This document shows positions 10,208 through 18,457 of a stretch of DNA of 64,000 nucleotides, in pieces; position 1 is the stretch's first letter, and each line of letters opens with the position of its first letter. Position numbers and translations under genes: made by a program. Source of the stretch: Anaerolineaceae bacterium. GTDB taxonomy: Bacteria; Chloroflexota; Anaerolineae; Aggregatilineales; Phototrophicaceae. The notes under the pieces were generated by a model. It did no database searches. It saw only the letters and a list, made by a program, of their open reading frames with translations, and had not been told where the DNA came from. The stretch spans positions 138,636 to 202,635 of the forward strand of contig PABP01000032.1 of assembly GCA_002699585.1 (NCBI GenBank), in the 5' to 3' direction.

Positions 10208-11223
10208 GGTTGCACAACCCTGACGTTGGCACCGATGGCCGGTGCATCCCACAGGGCCTTAAGCATGTCATCCACACGACAAAGCGATAGCGCGAAACCG
10301 GCCATCTCCTGTGTCGTGGCATAGGGGCCAATGTACGTCTTGTAAACGTTGATATTGGCTTCTTCAAGAAGTTGGGCTACGCGGCGATTGAGAATAAACA
10401 ACTCCATCTGGGTCAGGCTGCCGCTGTTATTCAGGAAAACAAGAACGTCGTCACCTGCCACGAAAGGCAAGTCCTCTATAATTGGGGGCAACATGGCATC
10501 AATCGTATCGTCAGCAGAGACAAATTTGCGCCGACCCTGCCCAACCTCGCCATGTACACCCATGCCAATTTCGATTTCGTCATCAGGTAGGCTAAACATG
10601 ACCTCGCCAGATACTGGATTTGTGCCCGGGGTCATGGCGACAGCGAGGGTGCGTGTATTATCGCGGATGCTTTCTGCCATAGTCTTGCATTGTGCAAGTG
10701 TGACGCCTTCCTGCTCTGCATAAGCTCCAAGCATCTTCCAAGTGAAGAATAACCCGGCGGTGCCACGTCGTTCGGGCTCCTGACCCTTGGGCGCGCTGGA
10801 AATGTCGTCGTACAAAACCACCATTTCCACATTGTCCATGCCTTCCATCGCACAAAGTTCTAATGCCATCTCGGCATTCATCAAATCACCGGCATGGTGC
10901 GATACGCAGACAAGAACGCCAGCACCGCGGTCCGCTTCCTTGATGCCCTCTAAAATGCGGTCTGGCCCGGGAGCGGCGAAAATCTCTCCTGGCACGTTGA
11001 CGTCAAATAGGCCCGGACCAACGAGCCCAATCATGGCAGGTTCGTGGCCACTGCCATTGCCGATCATTAGTCCGACCTTGCCTTCGGCTTTTGGCTGTCG
11101 TCTCACAATTAATCCGGTGTCCGTCAGGCGGACTATGTCGGGGTACGCGGCTGCAAATCCCTCTAGCATGTCCTGCAAAATATGTTCTGGTTGATTAATC
11201 AGCTTTTTCGTTCGCGCAGCCAT
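10204..11223 (-). CDS. DhaK-like substrate-binding subunit of a ketose kinase
   Basis: 339 residues, usual for DhaK (DAK1 domain). GNGSGHEP carries His60, and GMGVHGEVG carries His224, the His that binds the ketone covalently in dihydroxyacetone kinases. Asp113 of the active-site turn is kept, but the usual NYTGD there reads HHAGD. That change next to the substrate argues for a ketose other than dihydroxyacetone. Its ATG shares one base with the DUF35 stop (TAATG), with GGAGG just upstream. With DhaL it would supply the ketose phosphate for the LacD-type aldolase. Confidence 0.88.
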   Translation of the reverse strand: MAARTKKLINQPEHILQDMLEGFAAAYPDIVRLTDTGLIVRRQPKAEGKVGLMIGNGSGHEPAMIGLVGPGLFDVNVPGEIFAAPGPDRILEGIKEADRGAGVLVCVSHHAGDLMNAEMALELCAMEGMDNVEMVVLYDDISSAPKGQEPERRGTAGLFFTWKMLGAYAEQEGVTLAQCKTMAESIRDNTRTLAVAMTPGTNPVSGEVMFSLPDDEIEIGMGVHGEVGQGRRKFVSADDTIDAMLPPIIEDLPFVAGDDVLVFLNNSGSLTQMELFILNRRVAQLLEEANINVYKTYIGPYATTQEMAGFALSLCRVDDMLKALWDAPAIGANVRVVQP

Positions 11224-11762
11224 TATTCCTCCAGTGGTGCAAAATACATTAAGTGGATCGGATGCTGTACCGGGCCTTGGTTATAGGTAACGTGCACACG
11301 CATATCGGTATGAACCTCGTTGTTTTCAGCCCTTAATAGGTGTGGGAACAGCGTCGAGCTGCCATCAAGTAAAACATAGGCCAGCACCATGGGCATCGCT
11401 TGTACGCGAACATCATCGTTGATGTTGGACGAGTAATGCATGACTGAGTATGTCTTGACGCTGCCTGTACCGGGCAATTCGTGCCAGTCAGTGATCTTTG
11501 TGCATTTGGAGCAGAGTGGGCGTGGCGGTGTATAGACAGTTTGGCACCGTGAACATTTCGTTCCTAAAAATCGACCGTTTTCCAGCTCAATAAAAAAACG
11601 CGAATATTTGCCCAGGCTGTGCTTATATTGCTGTATCAATTCGAGCGTGATAATTTCAACCTGCCGGAAGGCGGACCAGGGATCATCCTGACCAGAGATG
11701 TATTTAGGTTGTGCAGTTTTCTTTTCAAGTTGGCTCAGAATTCGCGTATCGATGTCGCTCAT
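11223..11762 (-). CDS. DUF35 zinc-ribbon/OB-fold protein, partner of a thiolase-like protein
   Basis: 179 residues. A rubredoxin-like zinc ribbon with four cysteines (CSRC and CSKC, 13 residues apart) is followed by an OB-fold domain (GTGSVKTYSVMHYS, MVLAYVLLDGSS). DUF35 proteins bind thiolase-fold enzymes: they bridge thiolase and HMG-CoA synthase in archaea and form part of the Ltp2-type retro-aldolases of steroid side-chain degradation. The extra N-terminal 60 residues resemble DUF35 partners that have a helical preamble. It lies 3 nt after the thiolase-like gene, so the two are almost certainly one complex. Confidence 0.88.
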   Translation of the reverse strand: MSDIDTRILSQLEKKTAQPKYISGQDDPWSAFRQVEIITLELIQQYKHSLGKYSRFFIELENGRFLGTKCSRCQTVYTPPRPLCSKCTKITDWHELPGTGSVKTYSVMHYSSNINDDVRVQAMPMVLAYVLLDGSSTLFPHLLRAENNEVHTDMRVHVTYNQGPVQHPIHLMYFAPLEE

Positions 11763-11765
11763 GGT

Positions 11766-12968
11766 TTAGTCGCGCCTCTCGAAAATATTAACCACACAGA
11801 TTGTGCCGATACCCGCATGTGTATCTGTTAATCCACGTCGCGCATTGTGAATCTGGCGCTCCGGGGTGACGCTCTCCCAGAGTTGCTGAACGACTTCAAT
11901 CGCTTGGGCAATGCCCGTCGCTCCGACTGGAGCACCACGTCCTAGCAGTCCCCCACTGGTGTTGACGGGCAGGTAACCATCTCGGTCGAACAGTCCATCA
12001 GCGATGGCAGGTCCACCAGAACCTTGACTAACAAATCCCAGATCTTCGACAGCCTGTATTTCAACACCGCTGTAACTATCGTAGAGTTCAGCAACGTCAA
12101 TTTCATGCAGTGGATCGCTGATGCCTGCCATCTGATAGGCTTGCCGAGCCGCTTCTCGTTTGCCTGCGAAGTTGGTCAGGTTGGGGTAGCGATCCCCCAG
12201 GCGCATGGTGTCCGTTCCGCAGCCTGTTGCTGTGAACACGACCTTGGGCCGTACGGAAAATGCAGGGCTATGCTGTTTTGCCCAGCCTTCCGTTGATAGC
12301 AAGATCGCTGCTGCGCCATCACTGAGTAGGCTACAGTCAAATAGTGTGTAAGGCTCAGCAATGGGACGCGAATTCAGAACCTCATCAATAGAGATATCCA
12401 TCGGTTTCTGGGCATTGGGGTTATCAAGGGCATTGCGTCGATTGCGCACAGCCACATGGGCGAAGTGCTCGCGTTTTGTGCTATATTTTTCCATGTGGGC
12501 GTGCATCATCGCAGCATAAAAGGCCGTATAAGTGCCCCCAACCATCATCTCCCAATCGACATCAGCAGAGAGTGCGAAGAGCTGATTAGCTGTTTGCGAT
12601 GAGATACTCTTGCCATTGGTTTCGCAGCCATACACTAGAATGGAATCACATAGGCCGCTCTGTATATATGCCCATGCGGTCCGCAACGCCAGGGCGCCTG
12701 TTGCGCCACCGCCTTCTACTCTGACATTCGGTGTCGGGTTCAAGCCCAGCGTATCGTGCAGGATCGCGCCTAGTGTCATCTGGCGATTGAAGTGATCGCT
12801 TTCGTAGCTGGTCAGGCCGTGCTGGATGGCATGCAAACTTTCAAGCTCCGCATCATGCATACAGGCAAGAACAGCTTCCACAGCCAAATCGCGTACATTG
12901 CAGTCATCACGACTGGCAGCAAATGGCGTCAAGCCTACGCCGACCACAACTGGAAGTCGATCAGTCAT
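11766..12968 (-). CDS. SCP2-type thiolase-like protein lacking the catalytic Cys and His
   Basis: 400 residues with the SCP2-thiolase architecture: VVVGVGLTPF, VEGGGATGALA, AELYDSYSGVEIQAVEDLGF and LPVNTSGGLLGRGAPVGATG. The position of the nucleophilic Cys is Gly88, and the His of the usual GHPxGATG motif is Ala346. It therefore cannot be an ordinary thiolase. Thiolase-fold proteins that lack the Cys and pair with DUF35 proteins include the retro-aldolase Ltp2, so CoA-ester aldol cleavage is the best guess. ATG 12968 overlaps the aldolase stop by 8 nt. A longer start at 12995 is possible but not needed. Confidence 0.85.
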   Translation of the reverse strand: MTDRLPVVVGVGLTPFAASRDDCNVRDLAVEAVLACMHDAELESLHAIQHGLTSYESDHFNRQMTLGAILHDTLGLNPTPNVRVEGGGATGALALRTAWAYIQSGLCDSILVYGCETNGKSISSQTANQLFALSADVDWEMMVGGTYTAFYAAMMHAHMEKYSTKREHFAHVAVRNRRNALDNPNAQKPMDISIDEVLNSRPIAEPYTLFDCSLLSDGAAAILLSTEGWAKQHSPAFSVRPKVVFTATGCGTDTMRLGDRYPNLTNFAGKREAARQAYQMAGISDPLHEIDVAELYDSYSGVEIQAVEDLGFVSQGSGGPAIADGLFDRDGYLPVNTSGGLLGRGAPVGATGIAQAIEVVQQLWESVTPERQIHNARRGLTDTHAGIGTICVVNIFERRD

Positions 12969-13947
12969 CTGACTGTTCCATACTCGGATATTCACGAAAT
13001 GACCGAGTTGATATCATCATGTCGAGATCAGGATAACGTTCTTGCCAGGGTGTGCCATAAGCCTGGGCAATCGAACTGAGCAGAGTCAGCCGTTTATGAC
13101 CCTCACTAGTTAGCCATCGTTGACGCTGTTCATAGTCACAGATTTTCGCGGCATCACCCCATAGTGCTCGCCCAACGATGAACCCCGATGCCCCGGCTCG
13201 AGAGGCGACTTCGAGCTGTCTGGCGAACATTTCAAATGTCACACCTGCGCTCAACAGCACCCAGGGGACATTAATCGACTGTGTAATAGCTTGGCAGGCG
13301 TCGAACCAAGCCGATTCATCGGGCTTTACATTTGCATCGGCGGGAAACTCCAGCTTAAGCACATCTGCTCCCAATTGGGCTACCTGCTGGGCCGATTGCA
13401 GAACCAGCTTGTCTTTTGTTTGATCGGGCTGGTCGGGTTGTATATAGACGATTGGCTCGGCATAAAAGGGGATGTCGTATCGTGTGCAATCAGCCGCCAC
13501 CTGTTGAATGACTTTCTCCTGGCGTTGAGCATGGTCGTGGACGTGAGGATTATAGTAAAAGAACAATTTGACACCATCTGCATGCATGCTTTTGATTTTG
13601 CTGACGCTCCAATCTGGGTCGATTTCGACATCCAAAGGCAGCGGCTGCATTTGATAATCTGCTTTTTCAAGCTCAACTAACAACCCATTGTTGCCCAGTA
13701 CATTGCTAACAATCGCCTGGAAAGCCCCATAGACAGGATCAAGCAGCACCCCACTGGCATCACCAATAAGTGCTCGAACAACATCCAGTTTGAAGGCTGT
13801 CATATCGGCAGCCGCGACGGTATTGGGGGCGTCAGGCTTCAAGGCGCGTTTAAGCGCATCCTGGTGGTCAATGGCGAGAATGGCAAAAATACCTTCAGGC
13901 GTACTCGCCCGTTGTAATGCACGGTATTTACCCACTGAGATCGTCAT
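12961..13947 (-). CDS. LacD-type class I aldolase (tagatose-bisphosphate aldolase family)
   Basis: 328 residues of the LacD/YihT family, Schiff-base aldolases that cleave ketose phosphates to dihydroxyacetone phosphate and an aldehyde. AIDHQDALKRAL, LLDPVYG and VKLFFYYNP are family motifs. The Schiff-base lysine is expected at Lys198 in GADVLKLEFPAD. SAGVTFEMFARQ and GFIVGRALWGDA complete the barrel. An ATG at 13947 gives a family-like N-terminus; the frame could also open at 13977, inside the aldehyde dehydrogenase gene. It should take the product of the DhaK/L kinase and feed the aldehyde dehydrogenase encoded just upstream. Confidence 0.88.
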   Translation of the reverse strand: MTISVGKYRALQRASTPEGIFAILAIDHQDALKRALKPDAPNTVAAADMTAFKLDVVRALIGDASGVLLDPVYGAFQAIVSNVLGNNGLLVELEKADYQMQPLPLDVEIDPDWSVSKIKSMHADGVKLFFYYNPHVHDHAQRQEKVIQQVAADCTRYDIPFYAEPIVYIQPDQPDQTKDKLVLQSAQQVAQLGADVLKLEFPADANVKPDESAWFDACQAITQSINVPWVLLSAGVTFEMFARQLEVASRAGASGFIVGRALWGDAAKICDYEQRQRWLTSEGHKRLTLLSSIAQAYGTPWQERYPDLDMMISTRSFREYPSMEQSDD

Positions 13948-13958
13948 ATCCGGCTGGC

Positions 13959-15473
13959 CTAATCCGTTTTGATCCATACGCTTTTGACTTCGGTATACAG
14001 GTCGATGGCCTCTTTACCCATCTCACGGCCATAACCACTCTGTTTGTACCCACCAAATGGTGACGACGCTTCGGTATTGCCCCAGGTATTGATCCAAATC
14101 GTCCCCGCACGCAGAGCCTTCGCCAGTTTATGAGCTTTGCTCAGATCCTTGGTCCACAGGCCCGCTGCCAGACCAAAATCAGTATCATTGGCCCGCTGAA
14201 TGATTTCATTGACATGGTCAAAGGGCATAGCACATACAACTGGGCCGAAAATCTCTTCACGGGCGATGCGCTGTTGGTCAGCCACATTGATGAGTATTGT
14301 AGGCTCCACAAAGTAGCCTTCTTTCAAGTCACCACTCATACGCTGCCCGCCTGTAATCACCTGAGCGCCTTGGGCCAGGCCTTCATCAACGTAACCCATG
14401 ACCCGTTTGAGATGTTCATCGCTGATAACAGGACCCAGGTTGTATTTTTCTTGTGACATACCGGGTCCGACTTTGATTCGTTTGGTGGCCTGCTCCAGGC
14501 CATCTAGTACTTGCTCGAAGACGCTGCGCTCGATATATAGGCGTGAGCCAGCCGTGCAGGATTGACCGTTGTTCCCGAAAATGGCCCAGGTTGAGCCAAT
14601 GGCAGCGGCTTCCAGGTCGGCGTCAGCGAAGACGATGTTGGGCGCTTTCCCACCCAGTTCCAGCGAAACGCGCTTGAGGTTGCCAACAGATCCCTGAACG
14701 ATTTTTTGGGCAACTTCTGTACTGCCTGTAAATCCAATCTTGTCAACCCCATCGTGTGTGACGAGTGCCGCTCCGGCTTCTTCACCATAGCCCGGTAATA
14801 CATTAAATACACCGGGTGGGAAGCCCGCTTCTGCTGTCAGTTTGGCGATATAGAGGGCACTGAGGGGCGTTTGTTCGGCAGGCTTGACGATGATGCAGTT
14901 ACCCGCCGCCAATGCCGGAGCGAATTTCCAGGTTGCCATCAACAGCGGATAGTTCCAGGGAGAAATCAATCCGACTACGCCGACAGGCTCTCGCAGCGTA
15001 TAGTTGAACATGTTCTGTGGGCTGACGGGAATCGTGCTGCCTTCGATCTTGGTCGGCCAACCTGCATAGTAATAGAGATGATCTGCCGAGAGTGGCACAT
15101 CGACCGTACGTGCGGTATGCAAAGGCTTACCATTATCGAGTGAGTCCAACTGGGCGATGATGTCTGCATGCACTTCGATAAGTTCAGCCAAGCGCCAGAT
15201 ACATTTTGATCGATCTGCTGCTGACATCTTTTGCCACCAATCGCCTTCATCAAAGGCACGCCGCGCAGCCTGCACAGCGGCATTGGCATCATCTAGCATG
15301 CAGCGTCCGATACTTGCCAGGTATCGACCTGTCGAAGGATCGAGCGTGTCAAATGTTTGCCCAGAAAGTGTCGCCACATATTCACCGTTGATATAAGGCA
15401 TAATTGGCTTTGCCAGGAAGTCAGCGACCTCTGGCAGCAGTGAGACATATGTCTCTGGGAATTTATCTACCAT
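13959..15473 (-). CDS. NAD(P)-dependent aldehyde dehydrogenase
   Basis: 504 residues, class 1/2 aldehyde dehydrogenase. Catalytic Cys306 in GQSCTAG, general-base Glu272 in LELGGKAPN and Asn174 in SPWNYP are all present, as is the cofactor loop GFTGSTEVA. ATG 15473 is used; a longer frame reaches back into the phosphorylase gene. Lying directly before the aldolase gene, it probably oxidises the aldehyde that the aldolase releases, for example a lactaldehyde or a longer hydroxyaldehyde, to an acid that could then be activated by the CaiB-type protein. Confidence 0.9.
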   Translation of the reverse strand: MVDKFPETYVSLLPEVADFLAKPIMPYINGEYVATLSGQTFDTLDPSTGRYLASIGRCMLDDANAAVQAARRAFDEGDWWQKMSAADRSKCIWRLAELIEVHADIIAQLDSLDNGKPLHTARTVDVPLSADHLYYYAGWPTKIEGSTIPVSPQNMFNYTLREPVGVVGLISPWNYPLLMATWKFAPALAAGNCIIVKPAEQTPLSALYIAKLTAEAGFPPGVFNVLPGYGEEAGAALVTHDGVDKIGFTGSTEVAQKIVQGSVGNLKRVSLELGGKAPNIVFADADLEAAAIGSTWAIFGNNGQSCTAGSRLYIERSVFEQVLDGLEQATKRIKVGPGMSQEKYNLGPVISDEHLKRVMGYVDEGLAQGAQVITGGQRMSGDLKEGYFVEPTILINVADQQRIAREEIFGPVVCAMPFDHVNEIIQRANDTDFGLAAGLWTKDLSKAHKLAKALRAGTIWINTWGNTEASSPFGGYKQSGYGREMGKEAIDLYTEVKSVWIKTD

Positions 15474-15486
15474 AATGCACTTTACT

Positions 15487-16242
15487 TTAAAGTTGTTCGG
15501 CCAATTCGAGCGCGACTTCATAAACTGCTTGATTGCTGCGATCCAGTTGTTCCTGGCCCCCTGGCGGCAGCGGGTCCAAAAAGCGTCTGCCCCGCGTCAG
15601 GTCATCCCACACGACCACCATCGACACGGCAGCCATATCAAAATGGTGGGCGACGGCATAGGTCGTGGCGGTTTCCATCTCCACGGCCAGATACCCAGCT
15701 CGATGCCATGCTTCCATCATCTGTGGTGTTTCCGTAAATAACGATGACCAGGTGACATGTGGACCGCGATAGGTCGTATGTCCACGAGATTGCAGACTAT
15801 TTTGTGCTTTGTCTAACCACTCGCTAGAGCCTAAAATCGCATCAGGCGCACCATACATGTGGGCGACCCCTTCCCGGCAAATCGCAACCTCTGGCAGGAT
15901 GATGTCACCGGGGCGCAAGTGTGATTGCAGGCCGCCGCAGGTTCCAATCTGTATAGCCAGTTTCGCCCCCAGAACGCCAAAAAGGTGAATCACCTCGACG
16001 GTACGGGCTGCGCCATAGGCCATAGAAAAAGCGACTTTCTTGTCCTTCCAGCGCCCCCAAAAAATATCGGGGAACGTCAGCTCGCGCACATCTTCTAAAT
16101 AGCCCAGACGCCAGTTTGTCCGTTGTTCACGCCACCAGCTGCCTTCAACAATCACAACATCTGGCACTTCGGCGGCGGACAGGCCCATTGCGTCTAACCA
16201 TTCCGGCGCTCGGATGTCCATGATGGATCGGAAAGTTACCAT
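15487..16242 (-). CDS. Nucleoside phosphorylase family protein
   Basis: About 251 residues of the purine nucleoside/uridine phosphorylase family (PNP_UDP_1), which splits N-ribosides with phosphate to give a sugar 1-phosphate. AIQIGTCGGLQ is the phosphate/ribose loop and AVEMETATTYAVA the nucleoside-binding segment; RPGDIILPEVAICREG is typical. The N-terminal 70 residues (PDVVIVEGSWWREQR) are unusual. ATG 16242 is preferred because GGGGT lies 7 nt upstream, just after the GH42 stop; GTG 16251 is an alternative. One of three glycosyl-bond-cleaving proteins of nucleoside type in this cluster; the substrate is unknown. Confidence 0.82.
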   Translation of the reverse strand: MVTFRSIMDIRAPEWLDAMGLSAAEVPDVVIVEGSWWREQRTNWRLGYLEDVRELTFPDIFWGRWKDKKVAFSMAYGAARTVEVIHLFGVLGAKLAIQIGTCGGLQSHLRPGDIILPEVAICREGVAHMYGAPDAILGSSEWLDKAQNSLQSRGHTTYRGPHVTWSSLFTETPQMMEAWHRAGYLAVEMETATTYAVAHHFDMAAVSMVVVWDDLTRGRRFLDPLPPGGQEQLDRSNQAVYEVALELAEQL

Positions 16243-16255
16243 GATCGACACCCCA

Positions 16256-18457
16256 TTAATTCAGCAGCACAATAGCGCCGTCTTCGGCAGGTAGATGCAG
16301 GGAAAACTGCGCACAATCTGTCTGCGTGAGTTCCAACTTGGCTTCTGTAAACATCTCGGTTGCCATCGTTATCTCCTTTGCAGCCGGAACGCGAACCGTG
16401 ACATCGACAGCAGACTCGCCCTCGTTGTTGAGCAAAATGGCATATTGATCGGCATCAACCAGCAAGTGAGCATCAACTCGCTGCCGAATGTATTCAGCAT
16501 TTTCGCCACTGAGGAGCACATCTTTCTTTACGCCAGATAGGGCCATGAGATTGTCAAAGAGTTTGCGTAGGTCGGGGTCAGGATGCTCCCAGTACGCCAT
16601 ATCCAGGTGGGTAGCGATCAGGATAGCGTGGCCCTGCCCATGTTGACGCCGGATGATGGCCGGCGCACCATCGAGAAAGCGCGCGAGCACCTCAACATCA
16701 TCAGAAAGATCAAACTCCTGTCGATGCCAGAATCCGGCAAGGTTGTCAGCTTCAATGCCATCGAACAGGTCTGAACCATGATCAACCTGAAGCGTGATTT
16801 TCTCGTGTGGCTCCCGGAATACTTCGATATGGGTTTCTGTAGCTCCAAATAGACTCGTCAATCCAGCCCCAGGACGGTTGTTCCACGCCCAACCGCGTTC
16901 ATTCACGTGTCCTAATTTGGCGAAACCAATCACTGTGCCACCTTGTTGCACAAACTCACGCAGGCTTTCAGCATGGGTCTCTGGCAAGTGCATGACGAAA
17001 GGGAGCAGAATGACACGGTAATCAGCTGTTGTTTCCCCCAGGAAGCGCGGTTCGACAAATTGGAGCGTATAGTCTGCTTCCCACAAAGCAAGATGTGCAC
17101 CGCGCAACGCCCTATAGAGAAACTGCTCATTTGCTTGTCCATCGAGCAGAATCACATTTTCGTGTGAATGGTAGAATGCAACCTGAGCTTGTGGTGGCAG
17201 GGCATCCAGGAAAAAAGCTTCGTGCTGTTTGATAATGTGGTTGACTTCAGCGGCAGCATGATAGCGTGCGGTGGGCTGGCCGTGGAAATCGACCAACGCG
17301 CCCCAGGTCAGCGGAATGAAGTTCCAATCGCGGTAACCCTGATATAGCATACATTTTGCACCGTGCCCCACGCAGGCGATGTTAAACCGCTTGATGTCCA
17401 GCGGACCGGTCGCAAAGTTGGGTCCTGCGGAAAAACCACCAATAGGACCGCTTTCCAACTCAGGAACCCACATGGTTTTGTCATTGTGATGCGCTACTGA
17501 GTAAGCAAAATCGAAAAACCAGGACGAAAACGAGGGGTCTTTGCGAAAGTTGTTCTCTGAGGGGTAGATGTCATGGCCAATAATATCGGTAATGCCGCCG
17601 ATGTCCCAATGGTTAGGTTCATTACGTGCGCCGAGATCAGGCCGCAAGCAATCATAGAGATTATGCATGGTGATCTGGTTCGGATCGTAGGCTTTGATGA
17701 GTGCATGCTGGAAGCGCACATAATCCGCGATAGATCGCTGCACAAAGATACGAAAGTCAAGCCAGGCTGTGCCATTTCCCCATTCAGCCGGCATCGAACG
17801 TGGCAATTGGATTTGATGCCAATCGTAATAACGATAGTGTGTAGGGTCCCATGCCCAGGCTTCGTTTAAGGCATCGATTTTCTCATATTTTGTCTGAATA
17901 TATTCGCGGAATAATCGCTCACAGTGATCACAGTAACACCAGTAACCGTAGCGCCGTCCATGGGAATGCTCGGCTTCGGTAAAGGCGGTGCCATGACCAA
18001 TCTGATTATCGATCTGCCAGCAGTACAATGTGGGATTGCTGCTGTACCGCTTAAGTAAGATCGTCAGATAGCGCGTCACTTCACTCCGCAAGCCGGGGTT
18101 GTTAACACAGGCCCAGCCCCAGACGGTATTTGTCGGGTACTTCATGCCTTCGCGGGAGACACGCTGTAAGTCCGGGTAGTGCTCCAGCATCCAGATGGGA
18201 GGATTACATGAGCCAGTCCCCAGCACAATTTGCATTCCCTGGGCGGCAGCCAGCTCAAAAGTATGGTCGAGCCAATCAAACTCAGGTTGTCCGCGTCGGG
18301 GTTCGATGTAATCCCAACTGGTGATCAGCTCCGCTGTGCGGATGATATTAAGCCCGGCTCGCTGCATATTGGCAATGTCACGCGGCCAGTCTGCTGAGTC
18401 ATGTGTCGGCGGATAGTAGCTAGAGCCAATCGGGAAATACGGCGTTTGGATTTTCAT
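16256..18457 (-). CDS. GH42 beta-galactosidase-family enzyme with acid/base Glu replaced by Gln
   Basis: 733 residues, full GH42 length: a TIM barrel (SYYPPTHDSADWPRDI at the N-terminus), a Zn-type Cys cluster WCYCDHCE, a trimerisation domain and a C-terminal beta domain. The acid/base motif, normally WQIDNE, reads WQIDNQIG with Gln152 (codon CAG at 18002-18004). The nucleophile Glu is kept in WVPELESG (Glu333). Retaining glycosidases with Gln at the acid/base position, such as plant myrosinase, act on substrates whose leaving group needs no protonation. The enzyme is probably active but specialised, or it binds without cleaving. Its stop lies 13 nt before the ATG of the phosphorylase gene. 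Confidence 0.9.
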   Translation of the reverse strand: MKIQTPYFPIGSSYYPPTHDSADWPRDIANMQRAGLNIIRTAELITSWDYIEPRRGQPEFDWLDHTFELAAAQGMQIVLGTGSCNPPIWMLEHYPDLQRVSREGMKYPTNTVWGWACVNNPGLRSEVTRYLTILLKRYSSNPTLYCWQIDNQIGHGTAFTEAEHSHGRRYGYWCYCDHCERLFREYIQTKYEKIDALNEAWAWDPTHYRYYDWHQIQLPRSMPAEWGNGTAWLDFRIFVQRSIADYVRFQHALIKAYDPNQITMHNLYDCLRPDLGARNEPNHWDIGGITDIIGHDIYPSENNFRKDPSFSSWFFDFAYSVAHHNDKTMWVPELESGPIGGFSAGPNFATGPLDIKRFNIACVGHGAKCMLYQGYRDWNFIPLTWGALVDFHGQPTARYHAAAEVNHIIKQHEAFFLDALPPQAQVAFYHSHENVILLDGQANEQFLYRALRGAHLALWEADYTLQFVEPRFLGETTADYRVILLPFVMHLPETHAESLREFVQQGGTVIGFAKLGHVNERGWAWNNRPGAGLTSLFGATETHIEVFREPHEKITLQVDHGSDLFDGIEADNLAGFWHRQEFDLSDDVEVLARFLDGAPAIIRRQHGQGHAILIATHLDMAYWEHPDPDLRKLFDNLMALSGVKKDVLLSGENAEYIRQRVDAHLLVDADQYAILLNNEGESAVDVTVRVPAAKEITMATEMFTEAKLELTQTDCAQFSLHLPAEDGAIVLLN

